The notes under the pieces are model-generated. The model had not been told where the DNA came from. It worked only from the letters and a program-made list of their open reading frames with translations, and did not search any database. Source: Pardosa pseudoannulata (Eukaryota > Arthropoda > Arachnida > Araneae > Lycosidae). From it: a stretch of 64,000 nucleotides of DNA. The translations under genes and the position numbers were made by a program. Below are positions 16,380 through 29,700 of this stretch, one piece after another. The first letter of the stretch is position 1, and each line of letters opens with the position of its first letter. The stretch lies in assembly GCA_032207245.1 (NCBI GenBank), contig CM063502.1, forward strand, positions 113,188,312 to 113,252,311, read 5' to 3'.

Positions 16380-17159
16380 TTGTGAATATATTTTTAATCC
16401 AAGGAAATTTTTAAATATGTTCTATAGTACAAAAAGAGTCAAAATATTTATGGGAAACAATTATGTGCTAGACGTGCCAAAGTATATAAGAATGCGATGG
16501 GTTTAAATTGATAAGTTTCGTACTGTTAAAAACAAATTATGCTGAAACTGTTTGTTACCTTTGATATAACACTGATTATTTCATGACCGGCAATACTTGC
16601 AGCTCTGCAAAAGTGGGGGGAGTTTCCTTTTCGAAGGGAACTATATTCAAATTATTTTAGAGATACGCACATCGATGTATATGGATTCTAGATGAACACA
16701 ACCTTAACTAAAATACCAGCTAATGTATGCAAAGACTACACAGAAATAAATCTAAATTTTATTCTGAAATTAACAAATCACATGGAGTTTGCAATAAATA
16801 CAATATATCGTAAATTATAAAAGAAAAAAATCAGGCATGTTATTTCTTTACATTTAATATCCCCCCCCCAAAAAAAAAAATTGGGGATATATTTCATTTG
16901 CGTATATATATTGGTTGAAAGTGTAACAATGAGTTACACTACTGAACGACGCCAGTGCCTTAGAGTGACCGAAAGACGTAAGTGATGTCAGAGACCCTCC
17001 TTCGACCCCATTGGACAAGAGGGGTCACTAACGCGGGGCAGTCGTGATTGGCCCTTGCACACTGGCCATCAGAATTGTTAGGTAGATTTGGAGGCCCCTT
17101 CATAGAGAGAGCAGGCGAAGACGGAATGAACAGCATAGAATCCTTGGATGCAGGGATTT

Positions 17160-17336
17160 GCTTCACCATTTTTCTTATCATATTGAGACGCCATATTGGG
17201 CACATGAGAATTGTTTCATTTGCTTTACCATTTTCTTTATATTGAGACGCCACATTGAGCAGATGAGAATTGTTTCCTTTGCTTCATAATTTTCCTTATC
17301 ATATTGAGACGCCATATTGGGCATATGAGAATTGTT
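17160..17336 (+). repeat. Minisatellite, about 60 bp x 3
   Basis: Units start at 17160, 17222 and 17281. Each contains GCTT, TTTTTCTTAT-like sequence, TATTGAGACGCCA and ATGAGAATTGTT. Confidence 0.92.
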
Positions 17337-17389
17337 CTTCATCAAAAAAATACTATAAATAAAGATTCAGCAAAATTGTAAGTCTTTGC

Positions 17390-17471
17390 TAATTTGTATC
17401 TGGTTTGTTTGTTTGGTTTGTTTTGGAGTGCTACGATCTACTTTTTGCAACACGAGTAATTTGTATCTGGT
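17390..17471 (-). mobile_element. 5'-truncated SINE with 15-bp target duplication
   Basis: The SINE tail (17405-17456), matching the 3' end of the copy at 58590-58762, is bordered by exact copies of TAATTTGTATCTGGT at 17390-17404 and 17457-17471. Truncation at the 5' end plus a long target duplication is the signature of target-primed reverse transcription by a LINE enzyme. Confidence 0.85.
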
Positions 17472-17959
17472 GTCTTGTTCTTTGTGTTCTCTCAACAGGC
17501 CTGATATAATAGAAAGATTTTTACTCTTTTGAAGAAGGAATAAATAACCATAGTTAGCACACATATGTTAAAAAATACCTATATTCAGGAAGGCATGCAT
17601 TAAAAAATTAGATTTTCAATTAAATTCCTCATTAGAAAAAACTTTTAAAATGCTTCTGTAATAAATGGAAGTCATTTGAAGGGTTTGTTAAAATAAAACA
17701 TTTTAATATAATGCAATGTAAGTTTTAAGCTGAAAAAAATTCAGTTTCCCTAATAGCTTAAGCTTTTATGTTACAAGAGTTTTTTTCAAGCTCTATAAAA
17801 CAAATTACGTATTCCAGTGAGAAAGATAATCGTTCTTTTTTATTACAATGCCGAGGCAATCGTGGGTTCTTTTAAGTTATGTTTGTTATTTTATGATCAT
17901 TTCTTAGTTAAGCTCCAAATTATACAGTTTATAATACAAATCAATATGACTTTCAAAAC

Positions 17960-18770
17960 AAATTTGTGAATATATCTTTAATAAAAAGAAAATATTAAGG
18001 GTGTTATATCATTAATATGACTCAGAAGTTTTATGAAAACTAATTATGTGCTAGACTTTTGAAAAGTAATAATGATGAAATGGATTCAAATATATAAAAC
18101 TTATAGAATAGTAGATTCGAAGACAATTAGTGAAAAAAACTACCTCATTATTAAACCTGACTTAAAACGGCTTTAGGCATAGATTATTAGATTATACTGA
18201 AAAAAAAATCAAAATTTTATTCTGAAATTAATTAATTACATAGAATTTGCAATAAATAAAATGTATTAAAAACTAAAAAATAAATAAATAAAAATCAGGA
18301 TTTTTTTTTGTTTTACATTTGATATCAAAATAAAAAAAATATTCTACTTGTGAATATTTATCGCTTGAAAGTTAATGTCAAAAGATTTATACTCGTCTGA
18401 AGATGTAATAAATGATCATAGTTAACATTAAAAAAGTTAAAAAATACCGTATGTATGTAAAAAGAAGAGATTTCCAACCAATTTCTTCTTATTTTACGAA
18501 AAACCTCTTAAAATGCTTTGGTAATAAATGGAAGCCATTTGAAGGATTTATCAAAATGAAACATTTGACTATAATGTAATGTAAGTTTTGAATTCAAAAA
18601 TTTTCAGTTCCACGAATAGCTTAAGGTTTTTGTTAAAGCGTTTTTTTTTTCAAGCTCTATAAAACAAATTACGTATTCCGGTGAGAAAGCCCACCATTCC
18701 TTTCCTCTTTGAAACAATGCCGAGGTAAACGCGGGTTCTTTTAAGTTATGTTTGATATTTTCTGTGGTGT
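17960..18770 (+). repeat. Diverged direct duplication, copy 2 (without the LTR-like insert)
   Basis: The partner of 16380-17885. Blocks at about 17960-18110, 18185-18365 and 18385-18770 align in order. The middle and last blocks are nearly contiguous here, which shows the pre-insertion arrangement. Confidence 0.8.
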
Positions 18771-20631
18771 GGTATAAAACGGGATTTTATTTGAGTGATG
18801 TTTTTCTCTTGTATTATTTATATTTCAACCCGCTTGAAACACAATGAGAAAATACGGATCGTGATACAACTTTGAAACTGCCTGCAAAACCAGACCGTAG
18901 TCAAACTTTTTGCTGACATTAAATATTCTTCCACTCAGTTATAACAGTCATGTGTCGCCCCAAATTCACTGCGAGTGGAGGGAAAAGATTTGAAACTTTG
19001 CATTGAATTTTAAAGCATCTGTCTTCGTACTACGGAAAGTGGACAAACAAATGTTACATAAACATTTCTCGTATACATGAAGTTTTATGTTTTAAAAATG
19101 TCCTAAACTTTTCCTATCCGAAGATATTTTAGGGTAATACTGAGCTAGTCTGCAATTTTATTTCATTGTGTGCGTCTTTTCCCATTCGTGATCTTGAAAT
19201 GAAGGTATAAAAGTAACTTAACGACTGATTAGAAATTAAAATTCATTTGATGAATTGTTTGGTGAAACAAATTTTAAACACTTGAAAATGATTTAGATTT
19301 ATTTAATATAAAGAAATTATTTTTTTTTATAAATTTAATGTTAGACGTTATTAAGTATAAGGCCTAACACTATATGTAATTTTCTCAATATGAATAATGC
19401 ATAATATAACATGTTTATGGAAACTTACGTCTGAATATATATCTTGTTTCAAAACATTTATGCTTTAAACAATATGTATATGTTAAATAACTATATAGTT
19501 ATTGATGAAAGAGTTAAAAATCTCAAAAAATCTGGGACCAGCGTATTATAGTAAGTTTATGTTATATATACAAGAAAGATCTGAACGTCAAATAAATCAC
19601 ATACTCATTTACTGATAAGAATCATGTATCAATAATCCACCGACATAGTCAGACTGGGAGAGTAATAAATTATACTGAAACTGTCACTGGTTATTAATTA
19701 TTATAGATGAAATCCATTGAAGAAAAATTTTGGTATAATATTATAAGAATAAGGCCTTTTGAAACTAATGGTTTATAAAATGCTGGAACTAACCGTTGTT
19801 TTCAATTTCTCTCTATAACTACTTATTGGAATTCACAAAGTTGTTTTACTATAGGTTTGTTTTCTTAATTGATTCACTTACTACTGATTTGTTTTAAAAG
19901 TTTATCTCAATGTTTTGTGATGGATAACAAAGATTTAGAGAGAGGCTAAACATAGTGAGGTAGGTATGACATTTTCTTGAAATTTAGCTTTCAATATGGA
20001 CGAATGAAAAAATATTCTCTGATTATGCAACGGTAGGGCGCATAACGAAGACACTCATCTCATTAACCCTGTGTCAAAAATTGATAGTAGTCTTCTAAAC
20101 AAACCAAATATGTCACGACTTGAACTTATTAAAACTATTCTGCAAATACTAAAAATATTAGGATAATCTGAGGAACTCAATAAATATCTAGGCTAAATAA
20201 AAACTGTTTTGTTTTGATGATATAACCAGGAAAAGTCTAGGAACAGTCCAAAATTTGTTCGTTAATTAAAGCACTATAATCATTAGTTTCCTATCTGAAA
20301 GCTCATTAGGTCAAGATCTACTGAAATTTGGCCATTTTGGATTATTACAAATATATTTTATTAAAGTTCACCAGTATCCAACTATTGGGTCTGCATCCAT
20401 GCCTTTCTTGAAGTTGACAGACATTAAATTTAAAAGCCCTAAAGACTGAACCTAAAGGACCAACATATTTAGGAATTTGTCACCGTTGGCAAAATGCTTA
20501 CCCGAAATCATGAAATTATTACTAAGAAGATGACACTTAGTAATTAACGCCCGAGTTGTTTTGCAGCAAAAATGACCTTTAGAATTAGTTTTATATGAAG
20601 AGATTTGATACGACTTACTACTATGTAAAAA
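18771..20631. other. AT-rich non-coding stretch
   Basis: No gene or repeat recognised. Slightly higher GC at about 18830-19020. Confidence 0.4.
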
Positions 20632-20648
20632 ATACATATGTATATATT

Positions 20649-20680
<32 letters not shown>

Positions 20681-20736
20681 TAATATATATATATACATAT
20701 GTATATATATATGTATATATATACATATATATATAA

Positions 20737-20771
<35 letters not shown>

Positions 20772-20846
20772 TATATATATTATATATATATATATAATAA
20801 TATATATATATATATATATATAAATATATATATATTATATATATAT

Positions 20847-20898
<52 letters not shown>
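20632..20898. repeat. (TA)n microsatellite with TAATA and TAAATA interruptions
   Basis: TA runs alternate with single A or T phase breaks, so the tract keeps switching between TA and AT register. Confidence 0.95.
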
Positions 20899-20901
<3 letters not shown>

Positions 20902-21334
20902 ACTGAAATAGGTCAATAAACTAACCTACTTAGCTATTAATTTTAGCTTCATTTTTTATAAAATAATTACTCAAATTTAGGAAGAAATCAATAAAATTAT
21001 AAATGAGTATAATAGCTGGTCTATTATCTGATAATACTAATTATATTTAAATTAATTACTTCATATCAAAACTACTAACTAAAGTAATTTTTATCTCAAA
21101 ACATTCATATTATGGAGATTAAATTGGCATTCAAGATATTATAAACATAAAAAATATCAAAGGATGTAGTTAATATAAATGTGACCTGACATATTTTAAT
21201 AACGATCAAAGAAATCATACGTTATTCTGAGGCATAATACTCATTTGAAATTTAATTTATTGATGCAATTTTCCATGGTAATTTTATTCAAACTTTTAAT
21301 TTGTTTTCCAATTAAAATCTTGTATCTCAATCGT
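20899..21334. other. AT-rich non-coding stretch
   Basis: No feature seen apart from a T-rich stretch at about 21282-21310 just before the 127-bp duplication. Confidence 0.4.
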
Positions 21335-21588
21335 GTGATGCCAGTTGTGAAATGATGATTAATGAGAGATGCCAAAATATATTTCCAAAGTGCGAAGAAG
21401 ATAAAATATTCATACAAATGGTGTCATTTAAAACTTTACTGTGTCCTTCAAGATATAATGGGTGATGCCAGTTGTGAAATGATGATTAATGAGAGATGCC
21501 AAAATATATTTCCAAAGTGCGAAGAAGATAAAATATTCATACAAATGGTGTCATTTAAAACTTTACTGTGTCCTTCAAGATATAATGG
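21335..21588 (+). repeat. Perfect 127-bp tandem duplication
   Basis: Two adjacent copies (21335-21461 and 21462-21588) are identical base for base as far as I can read. Because 127 is not a multiple of three, the two copies fall in different reading frames. Perfect identity implies a recent duplication, or a misassembly. Confidence 0.97.
21344..21588 (+). CDS. Candidate duplicated exon encoding a cysteine-bearing peptide
   Basis: In one frame of the 127-bp unit the DNA reads CEMMINERCQNIFPKC and then EEDKIFIQMVSFKTLLCPSR: four cysteines and mixed composition, unlike the surrounding random frames. The unit is preceded by a pyrimidine-containing stretch and CCAG, a possible splice acceptor at 21340-21343, and copy 2 ends in G followed by GTATAA, a possible donor. 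The reading is that one exon of an unidentified secreted or cysteine-containing protein was tandemly duplicated. No neighbouring exon could be joined with confidence and I do not recognise the family. Copy 1 runs into TGA at the junction if not spliced. A chance frame remains possible. Confidence 0.25.
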
Positions 21589-21875
21589 TATAACTATTTA
21601 TTGGAATTTTGAAATTATTATTTAAAACTTACAAAAACAGAAATAATATGAGCAGTACATTTGTTTTAGTATAAAATTTAATTTTAAATTAGACTTTTAT
21701 TTCGCATTCTATTTTTTATTTATAAATAAAATTACTTAATCTTTTTACTATCGATGGATTCAGTATATTACAGTAAGCTTCATAGTTCTCGTCGGGACTG
21801 AGATCTATGATATCCCAGAGAAATGCTCCCCCTGTATTACAGTATAATACATACATGCATACACACATATTATCC

Positions 21876-22215
<340 letters not shown>

Positions 22216-22472
22216 TAACGTATCAAATAGTCCTCTACAGGGATTTTAAGATATTGGGAATAAACATAAGTTCCGTTTACTTCCTATTCATTTATCTCTT
22301 ATCTCTTAAATATATAATACATTAAAGAACTGTTTTAGGAAAATTGAAGTTAGAAAAAAAAGTAACATAATTTTTTTTTCATAATCTTTGTTTACAATGA
22401 CATAATCAATCGAAAATCCTCTTTACCATTCTTTGTACAGAAAGATCTGGGAGTGCAGGTAGGGATTTGTTA

Positions 22473-22474
<2 letters not shown>

Positions 22475-22562
<88 letters not shown>
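22475..22562. repeat. (TA)n microsatellite
   Basis: 88 bp of uninterrupted TA. Confidence 0.97.
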
Positions 22563-22563
<1 letters not shown>

Positions 22564-23816
22564 CAACAAGATTTAGCAGCAAATGCTGACGGTTTAGTTG
22601 TAATGACAACTTCTGGAGCTTGTATTGTAGACATGTAAGTAAGCATATAATTTGGGAAAATCTAGCCATATTTTGTTACACTCGAAGAAGTACATGGCGG
22701 TTTCAATCCAGCATTATTTCCCTTGTGTGTCCAAGAGAAGGTAGTTAAATTTGTAGAAACTTGGACGGCTGTTACCACATGTTCACTGGTGATGATGACT
22801 TCCAATCTCGCTTTACTTGTACTGTAAATTTTGCGAAAGGAATGTACATGCTTTCAGTTAGACCTCTAGGTTTTACTGTTTCATTTTATTCCAGGCTAGT
22901 TGATCATAGTCTGGCTCCTCCTCTGTTCTGAATCATAATTTCTCAGTCTAGCAGCTGTTGCAGGTTCTTACCGTCCTATCGATACTAGTCAGAAAACATC
23001 TTTGTTATCCTTCGATTATATATCAATCAGGGTAACTTAAAAATACCTAATTAGATAGCCACCAGCGTGATGAATGATACATCTTCCCCAGAACTAGACA
23101 AACGTTGATTTTCTTACTTGAAATATTTTATTTCAGCATATTGGAGCCACCTTTATGTGTCCAGGTGGCTGCAAAAAAAGCTTAGTCAGAGATGGTTTAG
23201 GACCTTTTCTGCATTACGAAGTAAAATTAGGATTAAGGAAAGCAATTTAGTTCAGTTTAGTATAGTTTCTTAATGATACAGGGACTATCTCTCTCTCACA
23301 CACTCAACCAAACCCATATATATGTATGAGTTTCTGTGTGTGCGGCCAAATTATTTTTTATGGATCCCACTAGGAAATAGCCCATACATTTTATGTTTAA
23401 GATTCCTTTATCAAGTTTTACTTAGCATCATAGCTTTAGTGCAGTAATGTAGTGGAAGGCACACTCTAGAATACAACACTATGAGAAACTAACACATGCA
23501 ATAAGCAACGGGGTATCTGCTGATTTACGAAAATACCACCTTGAAATTGTAAATAGGGGCCCTTTCGTGACTCGCATTATTGAACGTTTTAGAAAAAAAA
23601 AATGCTTTCAATGGCATATCTGTAGCAACGGTCTTCCGTTTTTCTTGGAAGACTAAGAAGGCCACATGTAGCAGTTATTAATTCTTACTTTAGTTTTGAA
23701 AAATGTGGAAGTAATACTACATCAATGAATCATGTCCTAGATTTTGAGTAGCTGGGAGTTTTTAAATTATTAAAATAGAGCGTAAATTCGGAAAAATTTA
23801 TGGAGCAATTGGTTTT

Positions 23817-23819
<3 letters not shown>
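22563..23819. other. Non-coding stretch, less AT-rich than average
   Basis: No gene recognised. A short inverted repeat GCCACCT / AGGTGGC occurs at about 23147-23170. Its higher GC than flanking DNA may mean an old mobile-element piece or an unrecognised gene fragment, but no frame longer than about 60 codons survives. Confidence 0.35.
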
Positions 23820-23820
<1 letters not shown>

Positions 23821-23914
<94 letters not shown>

Positions 23915-24650
23915 TACATACAAAAAACAGAGAGAGAGAGAGAGAGAAAGAGGGAGATAGAGAGTATCAATGAAGGGAATGAGAAAAATAAAAAAGGAAG
24001 TGAGAAAGAGAAATGAAGAGAGAAGGAGAAGGAGAAAGCTAAATGAGAAAGGGAATGAAATAAATTTAGAGAGATTGAAAGAGAGTGACAAATATTGAGA
24101 GAGAAAGAGCTTAAAATGAGAGAAAAAATTAAATAGAAATAGAAGAAAAAAGAGAAAGGGAGCAAAAAGAAAGAAAGTAATATGGCTGAGTCATTTGTTT
24201 GAGATAACACGGATCCCAGTTCCGTCAATAAGAAGCAAGATTATTTTGATATGATGATTTCAACAATACTCAAAAGGTTAATACAAGATATGTCTTCAGT
24301 CCAAGTAGAGCTTTCAATTCGACCAGGAATGTACAAAAAGATTAAATTAAAAAAGAAGAAACTTGAAGTATTTTATTATCATATTGAATTTCAAATGGAA
24401 GAATTACAATTGCTTTAAAAGAATCAATGAACAAATTGATACAAGTTGCGCCAAAACGTATAAAGAATGAAATAAAACACTAACACAATTTTATTCACCA
24501 AAAATCAATAGCATTCTCAACAGTAGAAATCTATTTGTTTTGAGCTGTATAAACCGAACATTTTAAAATGCGCAAAAAATTTCTAGAAAAAAAAGTAAAG
24601 AAAGATAGAAAAGCAATACGTCCTCTGTGTCAATATGGCAACCTAATCTT
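23821..24650 (+). repeat. (TA)n-(GA)n locus with downstream repeat, copy 1
   Basis: TA (23821-23912), a GAGAGA run and a polypurine stretch to about 24178 are followed by about 450 bp that recur in diverged form at 27990-28290. Shared landmarks are TTGAAGTATTT, ATCACATTGAA-like sequence, ATTCAC, AAATCAATA, CATTCTCA and AACATTTTAAAAT. Confidence 0.75.
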
Positions 24651-24806
24651 TAATGTGTCCCTATGCTCGAATTTGAATGCAACAGGAAATGTAAAATTGC
24701 TGGTGAGTCAAAAGCAAAACAACAAGCTTTTATTACATAAAATCGCGAAGAACTTTCAAGAACAATTTTATCATTTCCCGTTTTTACAAGAAATAGTCTC
24801 ATATAA

Positions 24807-26043
<1,237 letters not shown>

Positions 26044-26435
26044 ATGGCTTTAAAGTATAATTTGGAAGAATAATTGAAGTGGCAACTCATAAAACATTTA
26101 GAAGCAAGGCAGCCAATTACAAAAGCAGCTGGATGTCTAAATATTTTAAAAGAAATAGTTAAAACGTTAATCAATGGAACTGTTGTAAGAAGGCCTGGAT
26201 AAGTTCACAAACTTGTAACAATTATTTCTAAAGAACAATACCTAATAATAATTATTCGTCATAATAATTACCTAATACTAATTAATCATCAGTTAAGTTC
26301 AGAATTTTCAACCACCACTGGAACTGCTATATCACTGTAAACGGTGCACAGAAGACTTAATGAAAAAAATATGTTTTCAGTAGGATCTGTGACCATCCAG
26401 AGATATCGGAATTATATCGAAGAGCCTTATGTAAG
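26044..26435 (+). pseudogene. Tc1-like transposase relic, N-terminal half with internal deletion
   Basis: From an ATG at 26044 the frame reads LKWQLIKHLEARQPITKAAG, then TVVRRPG, then a block FSTTTGTAISL, VHRRLNEKNMFS, and finally VTIQRYRNYIEEPYVRLF. The first part matches the paired-type helix-turn-helix and GRPR-like linker of Tc1 transposases. The last part resembles the segment that lies well inside the catalytic domain of those proteins. The jump between MFS and VTIQRYR means the first catalytic region has been deleted. In-frame stops occur at 26071, after RRPG, before VHRRL and at the end. It is a dead copy; the C-terminal piece follows at 26577. Confidence 0.7.
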
Positions 26436-26544
26436 ACTTTTCTAGTTTCATTTTTATATGACGTATTATTTATAAGAGTAGATGATAATGAAACTGTCTC
26501 TTCTACACCAAAGAAATCTCATTGGCAAATTCTATAAAAGTGAA

Positions 26545-27187
26545 GACAGGTGAATATAAAAATTTTAGGGAACAACCTTGAATTGCAATTTCATCCTCTC
26601 CCTCCAAGAGATACAAATGTTCTGTTAACGGAATTTCTGAAAGATTGCAAATTAACTCACCTATGGTTAAAAACGTTATTTTTAGCACGAAAACGTGTTG
26701 GGATTTGTGTACACAGGTCAAGGGAGACCACATTCCATATAAAATTTGTAAGGCTTCGTTATATTTATAGTACTTTTTATTGCCATTTATATTATTTTTT
26801 CAACAATAATATTTCATATGCAGATCTCTTATATTTTTACTTTTGTAGCTATGTGATATACACCCTTCCTTAAAAAATTCATAAAATTTAAATCACAGTT
26901 CCAGAGAAATCCTTGAACATATTCATGTATATTTAATTTTAGAAGTGAGTCTATTTATGAAAAGAGCTACCAACAAGAGACTTCTAAAAAATGTTTTCAA
27001 TTGGTACCAAATACGAAACTTAAGAATAATGTTTTAAGCTGCATTGCTGGCCAGTTAGAATTGGCGTCAATACGAAAGAATTTTTTCAAAATAATAAAAA
27101 ATATGAAGATTTGTATCTCTAATATATTATACCTATTTATTATTAATTTATTGTACGATAGCCAATTACTAATATAAATAATGACTA
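26545..27187 (+). repeat. Segment A, copy 1 (contains Tc1 C-terminus)
   Basis: A 643-bp segment starting GACAGGTGAATATAAAAATT that recurs at 29077-29700. The first 200 bp hold the Tc1 transposase C-terminus. The rest ends in a short frame (KRATNKRLLKNVFN and on) that I do not recognise. Confidence 0.88.
26577..26745 (+). pseudogene. Tc1-like transposase relic, C-terminal part
   Basis: The frame reads HPLPPRDTNVLLTEFL, then a WLKTLFLARKRV stretch, then GICVHRSRETTFH. Many Tc1-family proteins end with a proline-containing PPRDTN-type start, an aromatic/Leu block and a final Cys-x-Ala/Val-x-x-Arg-Gly-x-His stretch, which fits this order. It is in a different frame from the N-terminal relic at 26044, with about 140 bp of unrelated-looking sequence between them, so the DDE core has been removed. 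The same piece is more decayed in the second copy near 29120-29250. Confidence 0.6.
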
Positions 27188-27720
27188 ATATCTAAGGATT
27201 TACTGCTCAAAAGAGTTGACAAAATGTAATAGATGCAGAAAATACCAAATGATTTTATAAATAGGAGAAGGGACAGCATACACACGCACAAACACACACA
27301 CACATACATACCTATTTATCTTCGAAATTGTTGGTTGTTTGGGGCGCCTTAGCAGAATCGCTGTATCCCCCGTCGTGAGACTTAATGGATCATTCAGGGT
27401 GAGCATCTGGATTTATCAGTTCTTTTAAGGGTACACAATTATAAAACAATAACATTACATGAAAGGTTAATACACAATTTAACCCTAGACAGCAAATAAA
27501 AATAGAAAAGTGGTAAAGTGAGAAAGTAATAATTAGAGAGTAGAAAGTTTAAAAAGGGATAGGGAGTTTTTATAGTGATGCAAGCATCAATTTTAAAATT
27601 TTAATCAGTTTTTTTGGATTTTTATATTTTATAATTTTTTTTTCGTGTAAAAATACACAAAACATAATAATAACCAAAAGGAGGAAGTTAGGGAAAGACC
27701 TATTTATCTGTTTGTAGACA
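27188..27720. other. Non-coding stretch with a short CA tract
   Basis: A short (CA)n run at about 27282-27310. No gene recognised. Confidence 0.5.
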
Positions 27721-28290
27721 TATTCTACATATCTATCTATCTATCTTTCTCTATCTATATATATATTTATATATAGAGAGAGAGTAAAAAAGAGATAGAC
27801 TGAGATATAAAAAGAGATGAGGAGAGTGAGGGGAAAAGAGAAGAAGAGTTATATATAGAGTACACATTTGATTTAGATAGCATTGAACCCAGTAATGCAC
27901 ACACATAAGGAATAATCTTATTTCGAGTTTGGGTTAATAGTAGTTCAATACATAGTGAAAATTATGATGTAAGTTATGTTTTCAAACTAAGTGGAGCATG
28001 CAATCACGTACTGAAATATAAAATTAAAAAGCGAAATATTGAAGTATTTGTTTATCACATTGAAGAGAAGGAAAGAACAAACATAGAAAGAATTGAACTA
28101 GATAAATGAATGAATTGAATCAATTCCCCTAAAATGCAGAAAGAATGAATAAAATATGCTTCTTTATTCACAACAAATCAATAACATTCTCAGCAGCAGA
28201 AATCAAGTTATCTCTGCTATAGAAATCAAACATTTTAAAATACTTAAAAACTTCAAGAAAAAGTAAGATAGAAAAACAAAGAACAGGATA
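27721..28290 (+). repeat. (TATC)n-(TA)n-(GA)n locus with downstream repeat, copy 2
   Basis: Tetranucleotide ATCT and short TA tracts, then GAGAGAG and purine-rich sequence to about 27860, then a diverged match to 24310-24610. Confidence 0.7.
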
Positions 28291-28783
28291 AAAATAAAAC
28301 CTTCTATTGTTTCAAAGACAATTAGATTCAAAACCATAATAACTTTATTTTTAATTTATTTGGTAAAAAATACGAAGAAAAATTTGCCTTTTTGCGAAGC
28401 AAATAAATTGTATCTATTATTTTAGAATGCCATTTATTATTGTGTGCACTAGTGCCAAAATATTTGAGTAGTTTCTTACAAGAACTACTCAGGCAAACAA
28501 ATCTTTCTTTGTAATACTATCAATTGAATAGAAGGTATTCAAACTTCAGAATGTGACTAGATGTAGATATATTGAATTTACTTAGTATATTGATTTAATG
28601 TTCCATATCGTTTTTTTAAATGGTATAATAATTTAATATATTAGTTTAACGATATAAAACTCTTTATTAACACCACTGTAAAAAATTTACAGTTCTATAT
28701 TGTTACTTAATCATAAAAGTTGAAATTCGATTTTATTAGTTTTACTAATTTAGAATTAGAAAAATTACATATCTTTTTGACAT

Positions 28784-29070
28784 TTATTTTGATGTAATAT
28801 GATGTTTGTAGAGTATAAATTTTCCCTTTATTTTAAGCCGAATGGTAGAGGGCTGCTCTTAGGAACCAGAGTTCGAGACTTCGAATCTCGCTAATGACAT
28901 GGATACTCATGACCGATAGGAATCGACTTTAAGCAGTAGGTCCCGGTTTCATTAGATCCCGTGTAGGAAAACAGTAGACCGTAGCTATCAAAACCAAGCC
29001 ATTCCCTTTTATTACCTAAATAAGGATAAATAAGATCTATTCAGTTTAAGGATCTAAATATTAGAAATGT
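28784..29070 (+). repeat. Segment B, copy 1 (contains a SINE)
   Basis: Starts TTATTTTGATGTAATATGAT and recurs 917 bp downstream at 29701-29985. It abuts segment A copy 2. Confidence 0.92.
28837..28997 (+). mobile_element. tRNA-headed SINE, plus strand
   Basis: A box-A-like GAATGGTAGAGGG and a box-B-like GAGTTCGAGACTTC are followed by the body GGAATCGACTTTAAGCAG, TAGGTCCCGGTTTCATTAG and AGTAGACCGTAGC shared with the other SINE copies. Confidence 0.75.
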
Positions 29071-29076
29071 GAAATT

Positions 29077-29700
29077 AGACAGGTGAATATAAAAATTTTA
29101 GGGAACAACCTTGAATTGCTTTTTATAATTTTCCATAGATAAATTGTTCTGTATTTCGGAATGATTGCAGATATTAACTATATGGTTAAAAACGTCATGT
29201 TAGCACGAAAACACGTTGATTGTGTACAACGGTCAAGGAAAAATTCCATATTAAATTTGTAAGGCTTCGTTATATTTATAATACTTTTTGTTACCATTTT
29301 TATTATTTTTTGCCACAATAATATTTCATATGTATAGCTCTTATATTTCTACTTTTGTAGCTATGTGATATACACCCTTCCTTAAAAAATTCATAAAATT
29401 TAAATCACAGTTCCAGAGAAATCCTTGAACATATTAATGTAGATTTAATTTTAGAAGAGAGTCTATTTATGAAAAGAGCTACCAACAAGAGACTTCTAAA
29501 AAATGTTTTCAACTGGTATCAAAATACGAAACTTAAGAATAATGTTTTAAGCTGCATTGCTGGCCAGTTACAATTGGCATCAATACGAAAGAATTTTTTC
29601 AAAATAATAAAAAATATAAAGATTTGTACCTCTAATATATTATACCTATTTATTATTAATTTACTGTACGATATCCAATTACTAATATAAATAATGACTA
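29077..29700 (+). repeat. Segment A, copy 2
   Basis: Diverged copy of 26545-27187 with small deletions in the Tc1 part. The distal frame (29469-29690) is slightly better kept than in copy 1 but remains unrecognised. Confidence 0.9.

Larger units (their letters stand above)
16922..17506. mobile_element. LTR-like insertion, boundaries approximate
   Basis: This piece is absent from the paralogous copy, where the sequence runs directly from TTGAAAG to AAAGATTTATACTC. It starts with the near-palindrome TGTAACAATGAGTTACA (16922-16938), is clearly less AT-rich than its surroundings and includes a 60-bp minisatellite. A start of TGTAAC fits a retroelement LTR. The right end is uncertain; GAAAG occurs on both sides and may be the target duplication. 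The 97-codon minus-strand frame inside shows no recognisable retroviral-type motif. Confidence 0.4.
16380..17960 (+). repeat. Diverged direct duplication, copy 1 (with inserted elements)
   Basis: Three blocks at about 16380-16520, 16735-16870 and 17507-17885 recur in the same order in copy 2. Landmarks are TTATGTGCTAGAC, ATTTTATTCTGAAATTAA, AATAAATGGAAG and TATAAAACAAATTACGTATT. Copy 1 has about 585 bp inserted between the second and third blocks. Confidence 0.8.

Noticed and set aside
16960..17253. 97-codon minus-strand open frame as a gene
   Set aside because: It spans the 60-bp minisatellite and lies inside an insertion missing from the paralogous copy; no motif recognised.
22563..22642. 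Possible exon ending at GTAAGT near 22634
   Set aside because: A short open stretch next to a TA tract with a good donor-like sequence, but no acceptor, no partner exon and no recognisable peptide.
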